Notes under the pieces: model-generated
What the model was told of the DNA's origin: nothing
Database searches by the model: none
The model's input: only the letters and a program-made list of their open reading frames with translations
Program-made: the position numbers and the translations under genes
From: Actinomycetes bacterium
GTDB lineage: Bacteria > Planctomycetota > Phycisphaerae > JAACET01
Assembly (NCBI GenBank): GCA_030614915.1
Contig: JAUXAG010000002.1
Span: 1 to 64,000, forward strand
DNA: 64,000 nucleotides
Direction: 5' to 3'
Shown here: positions 54,249-64,000 of the stretch, one piece after another
How positions within the stretch are numbered: position 1 is the first letter of the stretch
Layout of the letters: each line of letters starts with the position of its first letter

Positions 54249-55040
54249 TTGAACACCTACCTGAAGGACATCGACGCATCACCGCTCTTGACCGCCCAGC
54301 AGGAGTGCCAACTAGCCGAGAGAATTATCAAAGACCAGGACCCCGAGGCCAGAGACCGCATGATCCGTTCGAATTTGCGACTGGTGGTAAGCATCGCCAA
54401 GAATTACATGCGCCGCGGTCTGTCTTTGAGTGACCTGATAGCCGAAGGCAACCTCGGCCTGCTCCGGGCCGTCGAAGGGTTCGACCCCACGTATGGTGTA
54501 CGTTTCAGCACTTACGCCGCCTGGTGGATCAAGCAAGCCATCAAGCGAGCCCTCGTCCGTGCCTGCCAGCCGATTCACATCCCCGCCTACATGGTGGAGC
54601 TGATTAACCGCTGGAGAAATACCTCGACACGGCTGGAGGAACGTCTTGGCCGAGCGCCCACAGGCGAGGAGGTTGCTCAGGCCATGAGCTTGTCCCACAG
54701 CAAGGCTAAAATCGTGCGCTCGGCGGTGCAAGTCGCTGGATCGGTCGTCCATAGAAGCTCGCCGGATGAAGATTCGGCCTCGGATGATATGTTTGTCGAT
54801 TATCGCACCCCGCCGCCGGACCAGGCCTTGATTGATGCCACTCAAGGCGAGGACATTGCCATCTTGCTCAGCCAAATCAGTGAACGCCAGGCCAAAATAC
54901 TAAGGCTGCGTTTCGGACTCGACGGCCAGCTGCCCCTGACCCTAAAGCAAGTCGGCCAAGAAGTGGGCCTCACCCGCGAGCGAGTCCGCCAATTGCTTCA
55001 TCAGGCCCTGGATAGTCTTTACGTTTATCTCAACGAATAA
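54249..55040 (+). CDS. Sigma-70 family (RpoD/SigA-like) sigma factor
   Basis: A 263-residue factor. Region 1.2 (Y-L-K-D-I near 4-8), region 2 ([33 protein letters not shown]), region 3 and region 4 (T-R-E-R-V-R-Q) are all present. It resembles short group-2 or primary sigma factors. The TTG given has no good binding site. An AGGAG at 54211 stands six bases before an in-frame ATC (54222), so the true protein may start with nine more residues at a non-standard codon. Confidence 0.85.
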   Translation: MNTYLKDIDASPLLTAQQECQLAERIIKDQDPEARDRMIRSNLRLVVSIAKNYMRRGLSLSDLIAEGNLGLLRAVEGFDPTYGVRFSTYAAWWIKQAIKRALVRACQPIHIPAYMVELINRWRNTSTRLEERLGRAPTGEEVAQAMSLSHSKAKIVRSAVQVAGSVVHRSSPDEDSASDDMFVDYRTPPPDQALIDATQGEDIAILLSQISERQAKILRLRFGLDGQLPLTLKQVGQEVGLTRERVRQLLHQALDSLYVYLNE

Positions 55041-55129
55041 GCCACCCCTGCCGCCCCATTCCGGGGCTTTCACAATTGCCCTTGCCCGCATCGCACGTCC
55101 GGGCCGATCAGGAAAGAGTTAATTGCCCC

Positions 55130-55158
55130 TTGACATGACGGTTGCATTTTGGTAGCAT
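55130..55158 (+). promoter_or_regulatory. Sigma-70 promoter of the PilZ gene
   Basis: A consensus TTGACA is followed after 17 bases by TAGCAT, 46 bases before the PilZ start codon. It is the best promoter match I found in the window. Confidence 0.65.
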
Positions 55159-55204
55159 GGATTAGTTATTCAAGAGCCGTTTTTTGCATGTCAGGTACGC
55201 TACT

Positions 55205-55519
55205 ATGACTGATCTTCCCGAACGCAGGGCTTTTCCCCGCAGCCCGTTGAATCAGCAGGTCCTCCTCGATATAGACGGACGTCCCCAGACTTTCACCGTT
55301 GCTGGCGTGGACCTGTCCCACGGTGGAGCTTGCCTGAATGTGCCGCTCACTGCCCCTTTGGCCGCGGGAAGTTGCATTCAGGTCCAAGTGCCCCGCCCCG
55401 GTTCCGATTCACCGCTGCTGTCCGGGGCCTCCCAGCGCTACAGGGCCCAGGTCGTCCGCGTTGACCGGGTCAGCAAACTGCTTGATGGATTGGCTGTTGT
55501 GGGTTTGCAGTTCAGCTAG
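55205..55519 (+). CDS. PilZ-domain protein
   Basis: A 104-residue single-domain PilZ protein. The c-di-GMP-binding motif R-R-A-F-P-R lies near residues 7-12 and D-L-S-H-G-G near 41-46. It should bind c-di-GMP and change conformation or partner; no output domain is attached. Its ATG is preferred over one 21 bases upstream because it fits the family start. It has its own promoter. Confidence 0.82.
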   Translation: MTDLPERRAFPRSPLNQQVLLDIDGRPQTFTVAGVDLSHGGACLNVPLTAPLAAGSCIQVQVPRPGSDSPLLSGASQRYRAQVVRVDRVSKLLDGLAVVGLQFS

Positions 55520-55687
55520 CCCGGTTTATTCCCCCGGCTCGCCCAGCATCCGCCAGAGGCTGGGTTGCATCCATCCGGGCGGTGATCATCCCCATCTATC
55601 TGACAAAGACTTGCCCAGCCAGCCTGGGCCGTGTAACATATGCCTCTTGATAGAGTTCGATTATTCTTCAAGACCGGAGTGCTGATC

Positions 55688-57289
55688 ATGTACAGGATTT
55701 TGGTGGCCGACAAACTCGCCCCAAAGGGTTTGGCTCTCCTGGAGCAGGACGATCGTTTCCAATGCGATGTAAAGGTTGGAATTTCTCCGGAGGAGTTGGC
55801 CTCAATCATTGGTCAGTATGATGGCCTGCTGATCCGCAGCGGTGCCAAAGTTACCGCCGGGGCCCTGGCCAAGCCCGGCAAGCTCCAGGCCATCGCCCGG
55901 GCCGGCGTCGGCGTCGACAATGTCGATTTGCCCGCTGCTACCCGGGCCGGCGTTTTAGTTATGAACACCCCCGATGCCAATACCATCTCCACTGCCGAGT
56001 TGACCATTGGGCTGATGCTGGCCCTGTCCCGAAATGTTCTAAATGCTTCCGCCTCCCTTCGGGCCGGTAAATGGGAGCGTTCCAAGTTCGTGGGTACACA
56101 ATTGGCCGGTAAGACGTTGGGCCTCGTAGGCCTCGGACGGGTAGGCAAGGCCGTGGCCAAACGGGCCTTGGCCATGGAAATGAAAGTCCTGGGCTATGAC
56201 CCGTTCTTTTTTGGCGACTCCGCCCTTGGCGGACAGGTCCGTTTGCTCGACAACCTCGACGAGCTGCTGGGCCAAGTGGACTATCTTAGCGTCCACACTC
56301 CCGGTGGTGCCCAGACCAAGGGTCTGATCGGCTCAGAGCAGTTGGCAAAAATGAAGCCCTCTGCCTGCGTTATCAACTGTGCCCGCGGCGGAATAATAGA
56401 CGAGTCAGCCTTGGCCCAAGCCCTGAACGATGGAATCATTGCCGGGGCAGCCGTGGATGTTTACACCTCCGAGCCCCCCACTGACCGCGCCCTGCTCGAG
56501 GCCAAGAACATTACCGCCACCCCCCACTTGGGGGCCTCCACCAGGGAAGCCCAATTGGCCGTCTCCGTCGAGGCCGTCAAGGCCGTTATGAATTATCTCA
56601 CCACCGGTGAAGCTGCCAATGTGGTCAACGTCTCCGGTATAGTCACTACTCTCGACGAGCAGACCCGTCCCATCGTCGACCTCGCTCGCCGGGCCGGGGC
56701 TATGCTTTCCCCCCTGACCGCCGGTGGTATCAAGCAGGCCATTCTCACCTTTCATACCGATCAGGCCAAGGAGTTAGCCGAAACCCTCACTCGCTTTTTC
56801 CTTGTTGATCTGCTCCAGCCTCACCTGGACGAATCCTTGAATCTGATTAACGTTATGCAGATAGCCAGCGAGCGGGGCCTCGATGTCAACCAGGTCAAAC
56901 CCTCACACCTCGACCCGCTGGGGGCCATTTTGAGCATCTCGGTTTGCTCGAGTCTCGAGGCCCATAGTATCGTCATGTCCCGGCGAAACGACGGCAGCCC
57001 CTGCGTCCTGCGGATAGACGGCTATCGTATGAACATGGTCCCCGCCGGCCAGATGGTCTTGATCTTTAACGACGACAAACCCGGGGTAATTGGCGCCGTC
57101 GGCGACGCCTTTGGGAAAAACAAAGTCAACATCGCTGACATGACCATTTCTCGCCAGGACAATTTGGCCATGATGGTCATCAAGATCGACACTCAGCCCA
57201 GCCCCGCCGTCTTGCAGCAGTTGGCCCAAATCAAGCAGATTCGCAAGGTTTTTGCCATCTCTCTGCCCGAACTCAGCCAGCAAAGCTAG
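55688..57289 (+). CDS. serA: D-3-phosphoglycerate dehydrogenase
   Basis: A 533-residue long-form SerA. NAD-binding motif G-L-V-G-L-G-R-V-G near 144-152, catalytic R (C-A-R-G-G near 235), E and H (P-H-L-G-A-S near 281). The C-terminal intervening and ACT domains (about 320-533) sense serine. It starts serine synthesis from 3-phosphoglycerate. The ATG has GGAG eight bases upstream, and a strong terminator follows. Confidence 0.95.
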   Translation: MYRILVADKLAPKGLALLEQDDRFQCDVKVGISPEELASIIGQYDGLLIRSGAKVTAGALAKPGKLQAIARAGVGVDNVDLPAATRAGVLVMNTPDANTISTAELTIGLMLALSRNVLNASASLRAGKWERSKFVGTQLAGKTLGLVGLGRVGKAVAKRALAMEMKVLGYDPFFFGDSALGGQVRLLDNLDELLGQVDYLSVHTPGGAQTKGLIGSEQLAKMKPSACVINCARGGIIDESALAQALNDGIIAGAAVDVYTSEPPTDRALLEAKNITATPHLGASTREAQLAVSVEAVKAVMNYLTTGEAANVVNVSGIVTTLDEQTRPIVDLARRAGAMLSPLTAGGIKQAILTFHTDQAKELAETLTRFFLVDLLQPHLDESLNLINVMQIASERGLDVNQVKPSHLDPLGAILSISVCSSLEAHSIVMSRRNDGSPCVLRIDGYRMNMVPAGQMVLIFNDDKPGVIGAVGDAFGKNKVNIADMTISRQDNLAMMVIKIDTQPSPAVLQQLAQIKQIRKVFAISLPELSQQS

Positions 57290-57403
57290 GGGCCTCGGCC
57301 GCAATCCCGGCAGCGTTTCCACTTGATTTTTGAGCCACGGGTCCAGATAATACTTACCCAGGATGGAGTCGACAGGAATACGCGGCCCCTATAATGGTGT
57401 TTA

Positions 57404-57437
57404 CCGCCGATAGAGCGAGTTTCTCGGCGGTTTTTTG
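57404..57437 (+). terminator. Rho-independent terminator after serA
   Basis: ACCGCCGA and TCGGCGGT form a perfect eight-pair stem around a 13-base loop, followed by six T. A TATAAT (57391-57396) stands just before it, but initiation there would be stopped at once, so it may be chance or part of an attenuator. Confidence 0.85.
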
Positions 57438-57530
57438 TCCCGGGGCCGCCAGGCTTTTCCTTGGCTTTGCGTTCCAGGCGCGTTTGTTGAGTAGAAGTTC
57501 TATAACCTCTAATATTAGCGGGAGTTAGCT

Positions 57531-59315
57531 GTGGTCTTATCCGGCCGGGACAAGCCCAAAGTTACCACTAACCGGACCGTGATCCGCTGGGTAGAGCAGA
57601 TTGCTGAGCTTACCCGTCCCGACCGGATCTACTGGTGTGACGGCTCAGAGCGGGAGAAGGACGAACTCACCGCCCAGGCCTTGGCCAGCGGTGAAGTCGA
57701 AGCCCTAGACCCCTATAAACTTCCGGGCTGCGTATTGCACCGCACCGCCCAAAACGACGTGGCCCGTACCGAGGGGCTGACCTTCATTTGCACCTCCGGC
57801 AAGGAAGACGCCGGCCCGACCAACAACTGGATGGCCCCAGATCAGGCTTACAAAAAGCTCGGTGCCATCTTTGAAGGCTCCATGGCCGGCCGAACCATGT
57901 ACGTGATACCTTTTATCATGGGCGTGCCCGGCTCGGCATTCAACAAAATCGGTGTCGAGCTCACCGACAGCATTTACGTTGTCCTCAACATGCGGATCAT
58001 GACCCGTATGGGTCGGGTCGCCTGGGACGAGCTGGGCGACTCGTCTGATTTCACTCGCTGTCTGCACGGCAAAGCCGACCTCTCCCTCGACCGCCGTTTC
58101 ATCTGTCACTTCCCAGAGGACAACACCATTTGGAGTGTGGGCTCGGGTTACGGTGGAAACGTGCTCCTGGGTAAAAAGTGCCTGGCCCTGCGGTTGGCCT
58201 CCCACATGGGCCGACGCGAAGGATGGATGGCCGAGCACATGCTCATTCTCGGCCTCGAAGATCGTAAGGGAAAAATCACCTATATCGCTGCTGCCTTTCC
58301 CAGCGCTTGCGGCAAGACCAACCTGACCATGCTCATCCCCCCGGTCACTCAGCCCGGCTATCGCGTCTGGACCGTCGGCGACGACATCGCCTGGATGCGG
58401 ATCGGCCCGGACGGGCGGCTCTGGGCTGTCAACCCCGAAGCCGGCTTTTTCGGCGTCGCCCCCGGCACCAGCAAGAAATCAAATCCCAACGCCCTCAAGA
58501 CCGTCCGAAAGAATACCATCTTTACCAATGTAGTCAAAACGCCACAGAACATGGTCTGGTGGGAGGGTCTCGATGCCGACACCCCCGCAGAAGGAATCGA
58601 CTGGAAGGGCGAACACTGGACGGTAGATTCCGACCAGCCCGGCGCCCACCCTAATGCCCGTTTTACCACTCCGGCCAGTCAGTGTCCCTGCATTAGTCCC
58701 GAGTGGGAGAACCCCCAGGGCGTACCCATCTCCGCCGTCATTTTTGGCGGCCGGCGAGCCAGGCTGGCTCCCCTAGTTTATCAGTCCTTCGATTTCCAGC
58801 ACGGGGTTTTTGTCGGGGCCACCATGGCTTCCGAGCGCACCGCCGCTCAGTACGGCAAACTCGGTGAGGTCCGTCGCGACCCCATGGCCATGCTCCCTTT
58901 CTGCGGATACAACATGGCCGACTATTTCCAGCACTGGCTGGACATGGGAGGCAAAATTTCTCAGCCGCCCCTGATCTTCCATGTCAACTGGTTCCGCACC
59001 GACCAGAAGGGCGAACTCCTTTGGCCCGGCTATGGCGAAAATATCCGCGTCCTGGAGTGGATTACCGAACGCTGCGCCGGGCAGGGCAAAGCCCACAAAA
59101 CTCCCATCGGATACGTCCCTGCCGACGGGGCTCTGGACTTATCCGGCCTGGACCTGCCCGAGGAAGTAGCCCAGGAGCTCCTGCGAGTTGACTGCCAGGA
59201 TTGGCTCGAGGAACTGGCCCAGCTCAAGCAGTTCTTTGCCAAGTTCGACGACCGCCGACTCCCGGCCGAAATCAAAGCCGAGCTCGACGCCTTAGCCAAA
59301 CGCCTCGAACAGTAG
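57531..59315 (+). CDS. pckG: Phosphoenolpyruvate carboxykinase (GTP)
   Basis: A 594-residue GTP-type PEPCK. P-loop P-S-A-C-G-K-T-N near 260-267 with the reactive Cys, kinase-2a motif D-D-I-A-W near 285-289, and the N-terminal catalytic loop region near 75-85 (R-T-E-G). It converts oxaloacetate to PEP for gluconeogenesis. The GTG start is preceded by GGGAG. The reading frame is clean, and the neighbouring tyrosine-phosphatase-like gene starts two bases after the stop. Confidence 0.95.
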   Translation: MVLSGRDKPKVTTNRTVIRWVEQIAELTRPDRIYWCDGSEREKDELTAQALASGEVEALDPYKLPGCVLHRTAQNDVARTEGLTFICTSGKEDAGPTNNWMAPDQAYKKLGAIFEGSMAGRTMYVIPFIMGVPGSAFNKIGVELTDSIYVVLNMRIMTRMGRVAWDELGDSSDFTRCLHGKADLSLDRRFICHFPEDNTIWSVGSGYGGNVLLGKKCLALRLASHMGRREGWMAEHMLILGLEDRKGKITYIAAAFPSACGKTNLTMLIPPVTQPGYRVWTVGDDIAWMRIGPDGRLWAVNPEAGFFGVAPGTSKKSNPNALKTVRKNTIFTNVVKTPQNMVWWEGLDADTPAEGIDWKGEHWTVDSDQPGAHPNARFTTPASQCPCISPEWENPQGVPISAVIFGGRRARLAPLVYQSFDFQHGVFVGATMASERTAAQYGKLGEVRRDPMAMLPFCGYNMADYFQHWLDMGGKISQPPLIFHVNWFRTDQKGELLWPGYGENIRVLEWITERCAGQGKAHKTPIGYVPADGALDLSGLDLPEEVAQELLRVDCQDWLEELAQLKQFFAKFDDRRLPAEIKAELDALAKRLEQ

Positions 59316-59317
59316 TT

Positions 59318-59899
59318 ATGATCAAAAAAAACAAAGTTGTTTTACTCGTTCTTCTGCTGGTCTTGGCAATTGTCAGTGCCGCCATTGTAAGACATAGCTT
59401 AGGCCCTTTTCATTTCAAAACCGTGACCCCCGGTGTCTTGTATCGCAGCGGCTCGCTGAGTGATTATAATTTGGACTTTGTCGCTGATCGTTATCGGATC
59501 AGGAGCATTGTGAGCCTTCGACTGAAAAATGAAGACGCCCCGCAGGAGCATTGGTACAAAATGGAAAAAAACTTCTGTGAAGCGAGGGGGATAAAATTCT
59601 TTCATATTCCTATGCTTGGCAACCGACCACCCACCGATGAGCAGCTCGAGAAATGGCTGGACATTGTATCAGATCAGGCCAATCACCCGATTCTGCTCCA
59701 TTGTGCCCAGGGTGTTACCCGAACCGGTGTAATGGTCGCCGTCTATCAAATTGAATTTCGGGGTGACAACAACAAGAGGGTCTGGGAAAATCTGCCTCGA
59801 TTTGGCCATGACTTCGATACCCCCAAACGTCAGGCAATAAAAAACTACATCTTGAATTATCGACCTCGAAGGCACGGTCGAGGAATTGCTGCAGGTTGA
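59318..59899 (+). CDS. Membrane-anchored dual-specificity phosphatase-like protein
   Basis: A 193-residue protein. An N-terminal membrane anchor (about 5-23) is followed by a phosphatase fold with the P-loop H-C-A-Q-G-V-T-R-T-G near 130-139, the C-x5-R signature of cysteine phosphatases. The general-acid Asp expected upstream is not obvious. It probably acts outside the membrane on phosphorylated protein, inositol phosphate or lipid. It lies immediately after pckG, but a link to that enzyme is not shown. Confidence 0.75.
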   Translation: MIKKNKVVLLVLLLVLAIVSAAIVRHSLGPFHFKTVTPGVLYRSGSLSDYNLDFVADRYRIRSIVSLRLKNEDAPQEHWYKMEKNFCEARGIKFFHIPMLGNRPPTDEQLEKWLDIVSDQANHPILLHCAQGVTRTGVMVAVYQIEFRGDNNKRVWENLPRFGHDFDTPKRQAIKNYILNYRPRRHGRGIAAG

Positions 59900-59997
59900 C
59901 TGCCGGGCTCGACTCCAAGAGCTCGAACGGCTAAAACAATTCTTCTTTCGGTTTGACGATCACCACCTGTGGGCCCTGCGCGTACTTTGTCCAGGGC

Positions 59998-60840
59998 TCA
60001 TGTGCGCATCCAGGGCCAAGGCCGACCACGACTAAGCCCGAACTTATACAACAGCCAGATGCTTTCCTCTTCAAAGGCGTGCCGGCTCGGATAACCAAAA
60101 GTGGCCTCCAAACCATCCTCTCGGATGGCTACTGCCCCGCGATTTAGAGCAGCGCCTTTGGCATAGATGATCATGTCAGCGACCAGTTGGGCGAAGTTTT
60201 CCAGTTTCTTCCTGCTTCGTCTCTCGCCCAGATAACTGAAGTTGAACTTATCTGCTACTATCCGGTACCGGTAAGGCTCGCAGTCCAGGATGACATCCAG
60301 TAAACCGTGCGAAACCTTCTTATAGCGAATGGATACATCCCGCTCCGGAATCGCGTACATCGAGCGCAAATATCCCGTAGCCAGACCAAGCCCCCCGCTT
60401 GCCCTCACCGGACTACTCAGCACGGACTTATAGCGAGTCTGCTTCCGTTTAGCCTCTCGCAAAGGCACGATCCCCGCAGCTACCAGCACCACCCGCGACC
60501 AATCTACCGGCACGTCCCTGCCCAGGCTGTCGGTAGCCATGAACGCCTCCTGATAACAGCCGCCCCGTCGCAAGGTGTGCGAGTTCGGCAACCGGGGGAT
60601 CTGCTGCTCCTGCACAATCTCCACTAAGACTCCTGCCCGTCCCAGCTCGTTGGCTAGCGTCCGAGCCGTCTCGGCGCTTAGCCCATCAGCCAAAATCCCG
60701 AAAGCGTCCGCCGAGAGAATCTTAGCATCGTTATCCACCAACTCGCCCACCGAGCGAAAGGCCACCTTCAGTACCCGCGGATCAATCGGGTCCAGGTTCG
60801 ACTGCACCAAACAGTAGCTATTCTCTTTTAGTCCACTCAT
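59998..60840 (-). CDS. Conserved-looking hypothetical protein
   Basis: A 280-residue soluble protein I do not recognise. Residues 1-80 are alpha/beta with an A-x-x-L-A-x-x-L-G-R-A-G-V-L-V-E-I-V helix-strand, similar in shape to small ribosomal-L7/L12-like or ferredoxin-like folds. The rest is basic and includes a Y-R-Y-R-I-V-A-D-K-F-N-F-S-Y-L-G strand pair. There are no membrane segments or catalytic motifs. It is transcribed toward pckG-side genes, divergent from none. Confidence 0.45.
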   Translation of the reverse strand: MSGLKENSYCLVQSNLDPIDPRVLKVAFRSVGELVDNDAKILSADAFGILADGLSAETARTLANELGRAGVLVEIVQEQQIPRLPNSHTLRRGGCYQEAFMATDSLGRDVPVDWSRVVLVAAGIVPLREAKRKQTRYKSVLSSPVRASGGLGLATGYLRSMYAIPERDVSIRYKKVSHGLLDVILDCEPYRYRIVADKFNFSYLGERRSRKKLENFAQLVADMIIYAKGAALNRGAVAIREDGLEATFGYPSRHAFEEESIWLLYKFGLSRGRPWPWMRT

Positions 60841-60973
60841 CCTTATCCATTATCACCATTGCCTTACCCCCAGCAAGGAGCATTCGTCTGCCCTCACCAA
60901 CGCCAATGGTCTTTTGCACTTGATTAATTCTAACCAGAGGTGTTCAGAAGTCATCCCATCGATAATCGCAGGC

Positions 60974-62002
60974 CTAGCCCTTTTGATATTCGCCAGGCTC
61001 TTTGTTACTGATCCGCACCAGATCCTTCAGGGCCTTGGCTGCCCAGCCGGCGTCGATGGAACCTACTGCCAACTCCATCCCTTCGCGAAGGTTTTGGGCC
61101 TTGCCCCCCACGCAGAAAGCCGCCGCCGCATTGACCAGCACGGCGTCCCTGGCTGGGCCCTTCTTGCCGGCCAGAACATTTCTGATCATCTTGGCCGATT
61201 CAGCGGGCGAGTCCACCCTCAGATCATCCATGCTTGCCCCACTGATCCCCAGCTCAGACGGCTCAATGGTCGAGGTCGTTATCTTACCGTTCTGCAGCAC
61301 CGAAATCTGGGTCGGCCCGCTGATGGAAATCTCGTCGATGCCGTCCAGCCCGTGCACGACATAAACGTACTGCGACCCCAGATTCGCCAGCACTTGGGCC
61401 AACTGCTCGGTCAGTTCCGGCCTGGCCACCCCCATAACCTGTCGTTTAGCCCGGGCCGGGTTGGTCAAAGGTCCCAGGATATTGAATATCGTCCGCACGG
61501 CCATTTCTCGCCTCGGCCCGATCGCATACTTCATGGCCGGGTGCAGTAGCGGAGCAAAGCAAAAACCTACTTTAGCCTCGGCAATGCAGCGCTGGACCGT
61601 AGCCACATCCGCCTCGATATTCACCCCCAGTTCGCTATAAACCTCTGCCGCCCCGGATTTGCTGGTCACCGATCGATTGCCGTGCTTGGCCACCGGCACC
61701 CCGCCTCCTGCCGCTACCAATGCTACCGCACTGGAAATATTGAAGGTCCCCTTGCTCAGCCCCCCCGTCCCGCAAGTGTCAATCACATTTGCCGGGGCCC
61801 GCACCACCGTAACTTTTTCACGCATAATCTCAGCCGCACCGGTAATCTCCTCCGTCGTGTGCCCCTTGCAGGCCAAGGCCGCCAGAAATGCCCCAATCTG
61901 GGCATCGCTGGCCTGCCCGCTCATAATCACCGCGAAGGCCTCACGGGTTTGTTCCCGGGACAGATCTGCCCCCTCGATAAGCTGCTGCAGAAATTGCTTC
62001 AT
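60974..62002 (-). CDS. trpD: Anthranilate phosphoribosyltransferase
   Basis: A 342-residue TrpD. The PRPP-binding glycine loop D-T-C-G-T-G-G lies near 77-83, the K-H-G-N-R motif near 104-108, and a D-E/H-x-S-I segment near 225. It attaches phosphoribose to anthranilate in tryptophan synthesis. No other trp gene is adjacent, so the pathway genes are scattered. Confidence 0.95.
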   Translation of the reverse strand: MKQFLQQLIEGADLSREQTREAFAVIMSGQASDAQIGAFLAALACKGHTTEEITGAAEIMREKVTVVRAPANVIDTCGTGGLSKGTFNISSAVALVAAGGGVPVAKHGNRSVTSKSGAAEVYSELGVNIEADVATVQRCIAEAKVGFCFAPLLHPAMKYAIGPRREMAVRTIFNILGPLTNPARAKRQVMGVARPELTEQLAQVLANLGSQYVYVVHGLDGIDEISISGPTQISVLQNGKITTSTIEPSELGISGASMDDLRVDSPAESAKMIRNVLAGKKGPARDAVLVNAAAAFCVGGKAQNLREGMELAVGSIDAGWAAKALKDLVRISNKEPGEYQKG

Positions 62003-62088
62003 AGTAATTATTTGGCCACAGGTTTTACTGACTAGGCAAAGATATGATAATGGTTAACTGCCGGGGATGCTCTGGGTTAGGCGGTTTT

Positions 62089-64000
<1,912 letters not shown>

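Overview
The window reads as a chromosome segment of a Planctomycetota bacterium, most likely of the Phycisphaerae/Sedimentisphaerales type. This is an inference from a GTP-type PEP carboxykinase, a UvrC without its C-terminal HhH module, a DUF4838 protein with signal peptide, the tail of a planctomycete-style pseudopilin, and the core gene order. It has two very different halves: an AT-richer accessory half (about 1-29 kb) full of hypothetical and defence-like genes, and a GC-richer, tightly packed core half (about 29-64 kb).

Accessory half. The left 3.8 kb carries a PIN-domain protein, an intact integrase-type (D,D-35-E) insertion sequence, a decayed copy of that sequence's left end, and a small zinc-ribbon membrane protein. 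At 3762-3810 and 28578-28626 lie identical 49-bp copies of the 3' half of a tRNA-Gly(CCC) gene. They bound a 24.9-kb integrative element. Its left part holds a HEPN-like protein, a DUF2971 protein, a tyrosine recombinase, a small HTH regulator, a P4-type primase-helicase and an AlpA-like protein. The rest is cargo: a one-polypeptide restriction-modification enzyme with an HhH protein; a four-gene operon led by a thymine-glycosylase/m5C-methyltransferase fusion; a nuclease-like/HhH-like pair; and a methyltransferase/ATP-grasp/glycosyltransferase operon. Neither tRNA half has a 5' half next to it, so the element is probably one of at least two tandem insertions, with the intact tRNA gene left of the window. 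Two further sites, at 23.1-23.3 and 24.8-25.0 kb, repeat the element's right-end arm but carry a different tRNA anticodon arm each (Gly-GCC-like and Thr-TGT-like). They divide the cargo into cassettes.

Core half. A scar of degraded surface and pseudopilin genes (30.2-32.5 kb) lies among a URO-D family methyltransferase, a DUF4838 protein and the TIGR00266/uvrC pair. Then come an ECF sigma factor with a small membrane partner, an L,D-transpeptidase, HtrA protease, pheA-tpiA-secG, yicC-gmk-rpoZ-coaC, a PgpA-UppP fusion, a rhomboid protease, uvrA-cmk-plsC-ispH-rpsA, a primary-type sigma factor, PilZ, serA, pckG, a tyrosine-phosphatase-like protein, a conserved hypothetical, trpD and the C-terminal part of clpC.

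Best candidates for undescribed biology are (i) the cassette boundaries built around interchangeable tRNA anticodon arms and (ii) the operon at 17.5-23.1 kb, in which a mismatch glycosylase is fused to the methyltransferase whose deamination damage it would repair, followed by an HD protein, an ORC/CDC6-like ATPase and an unrecognised protein.
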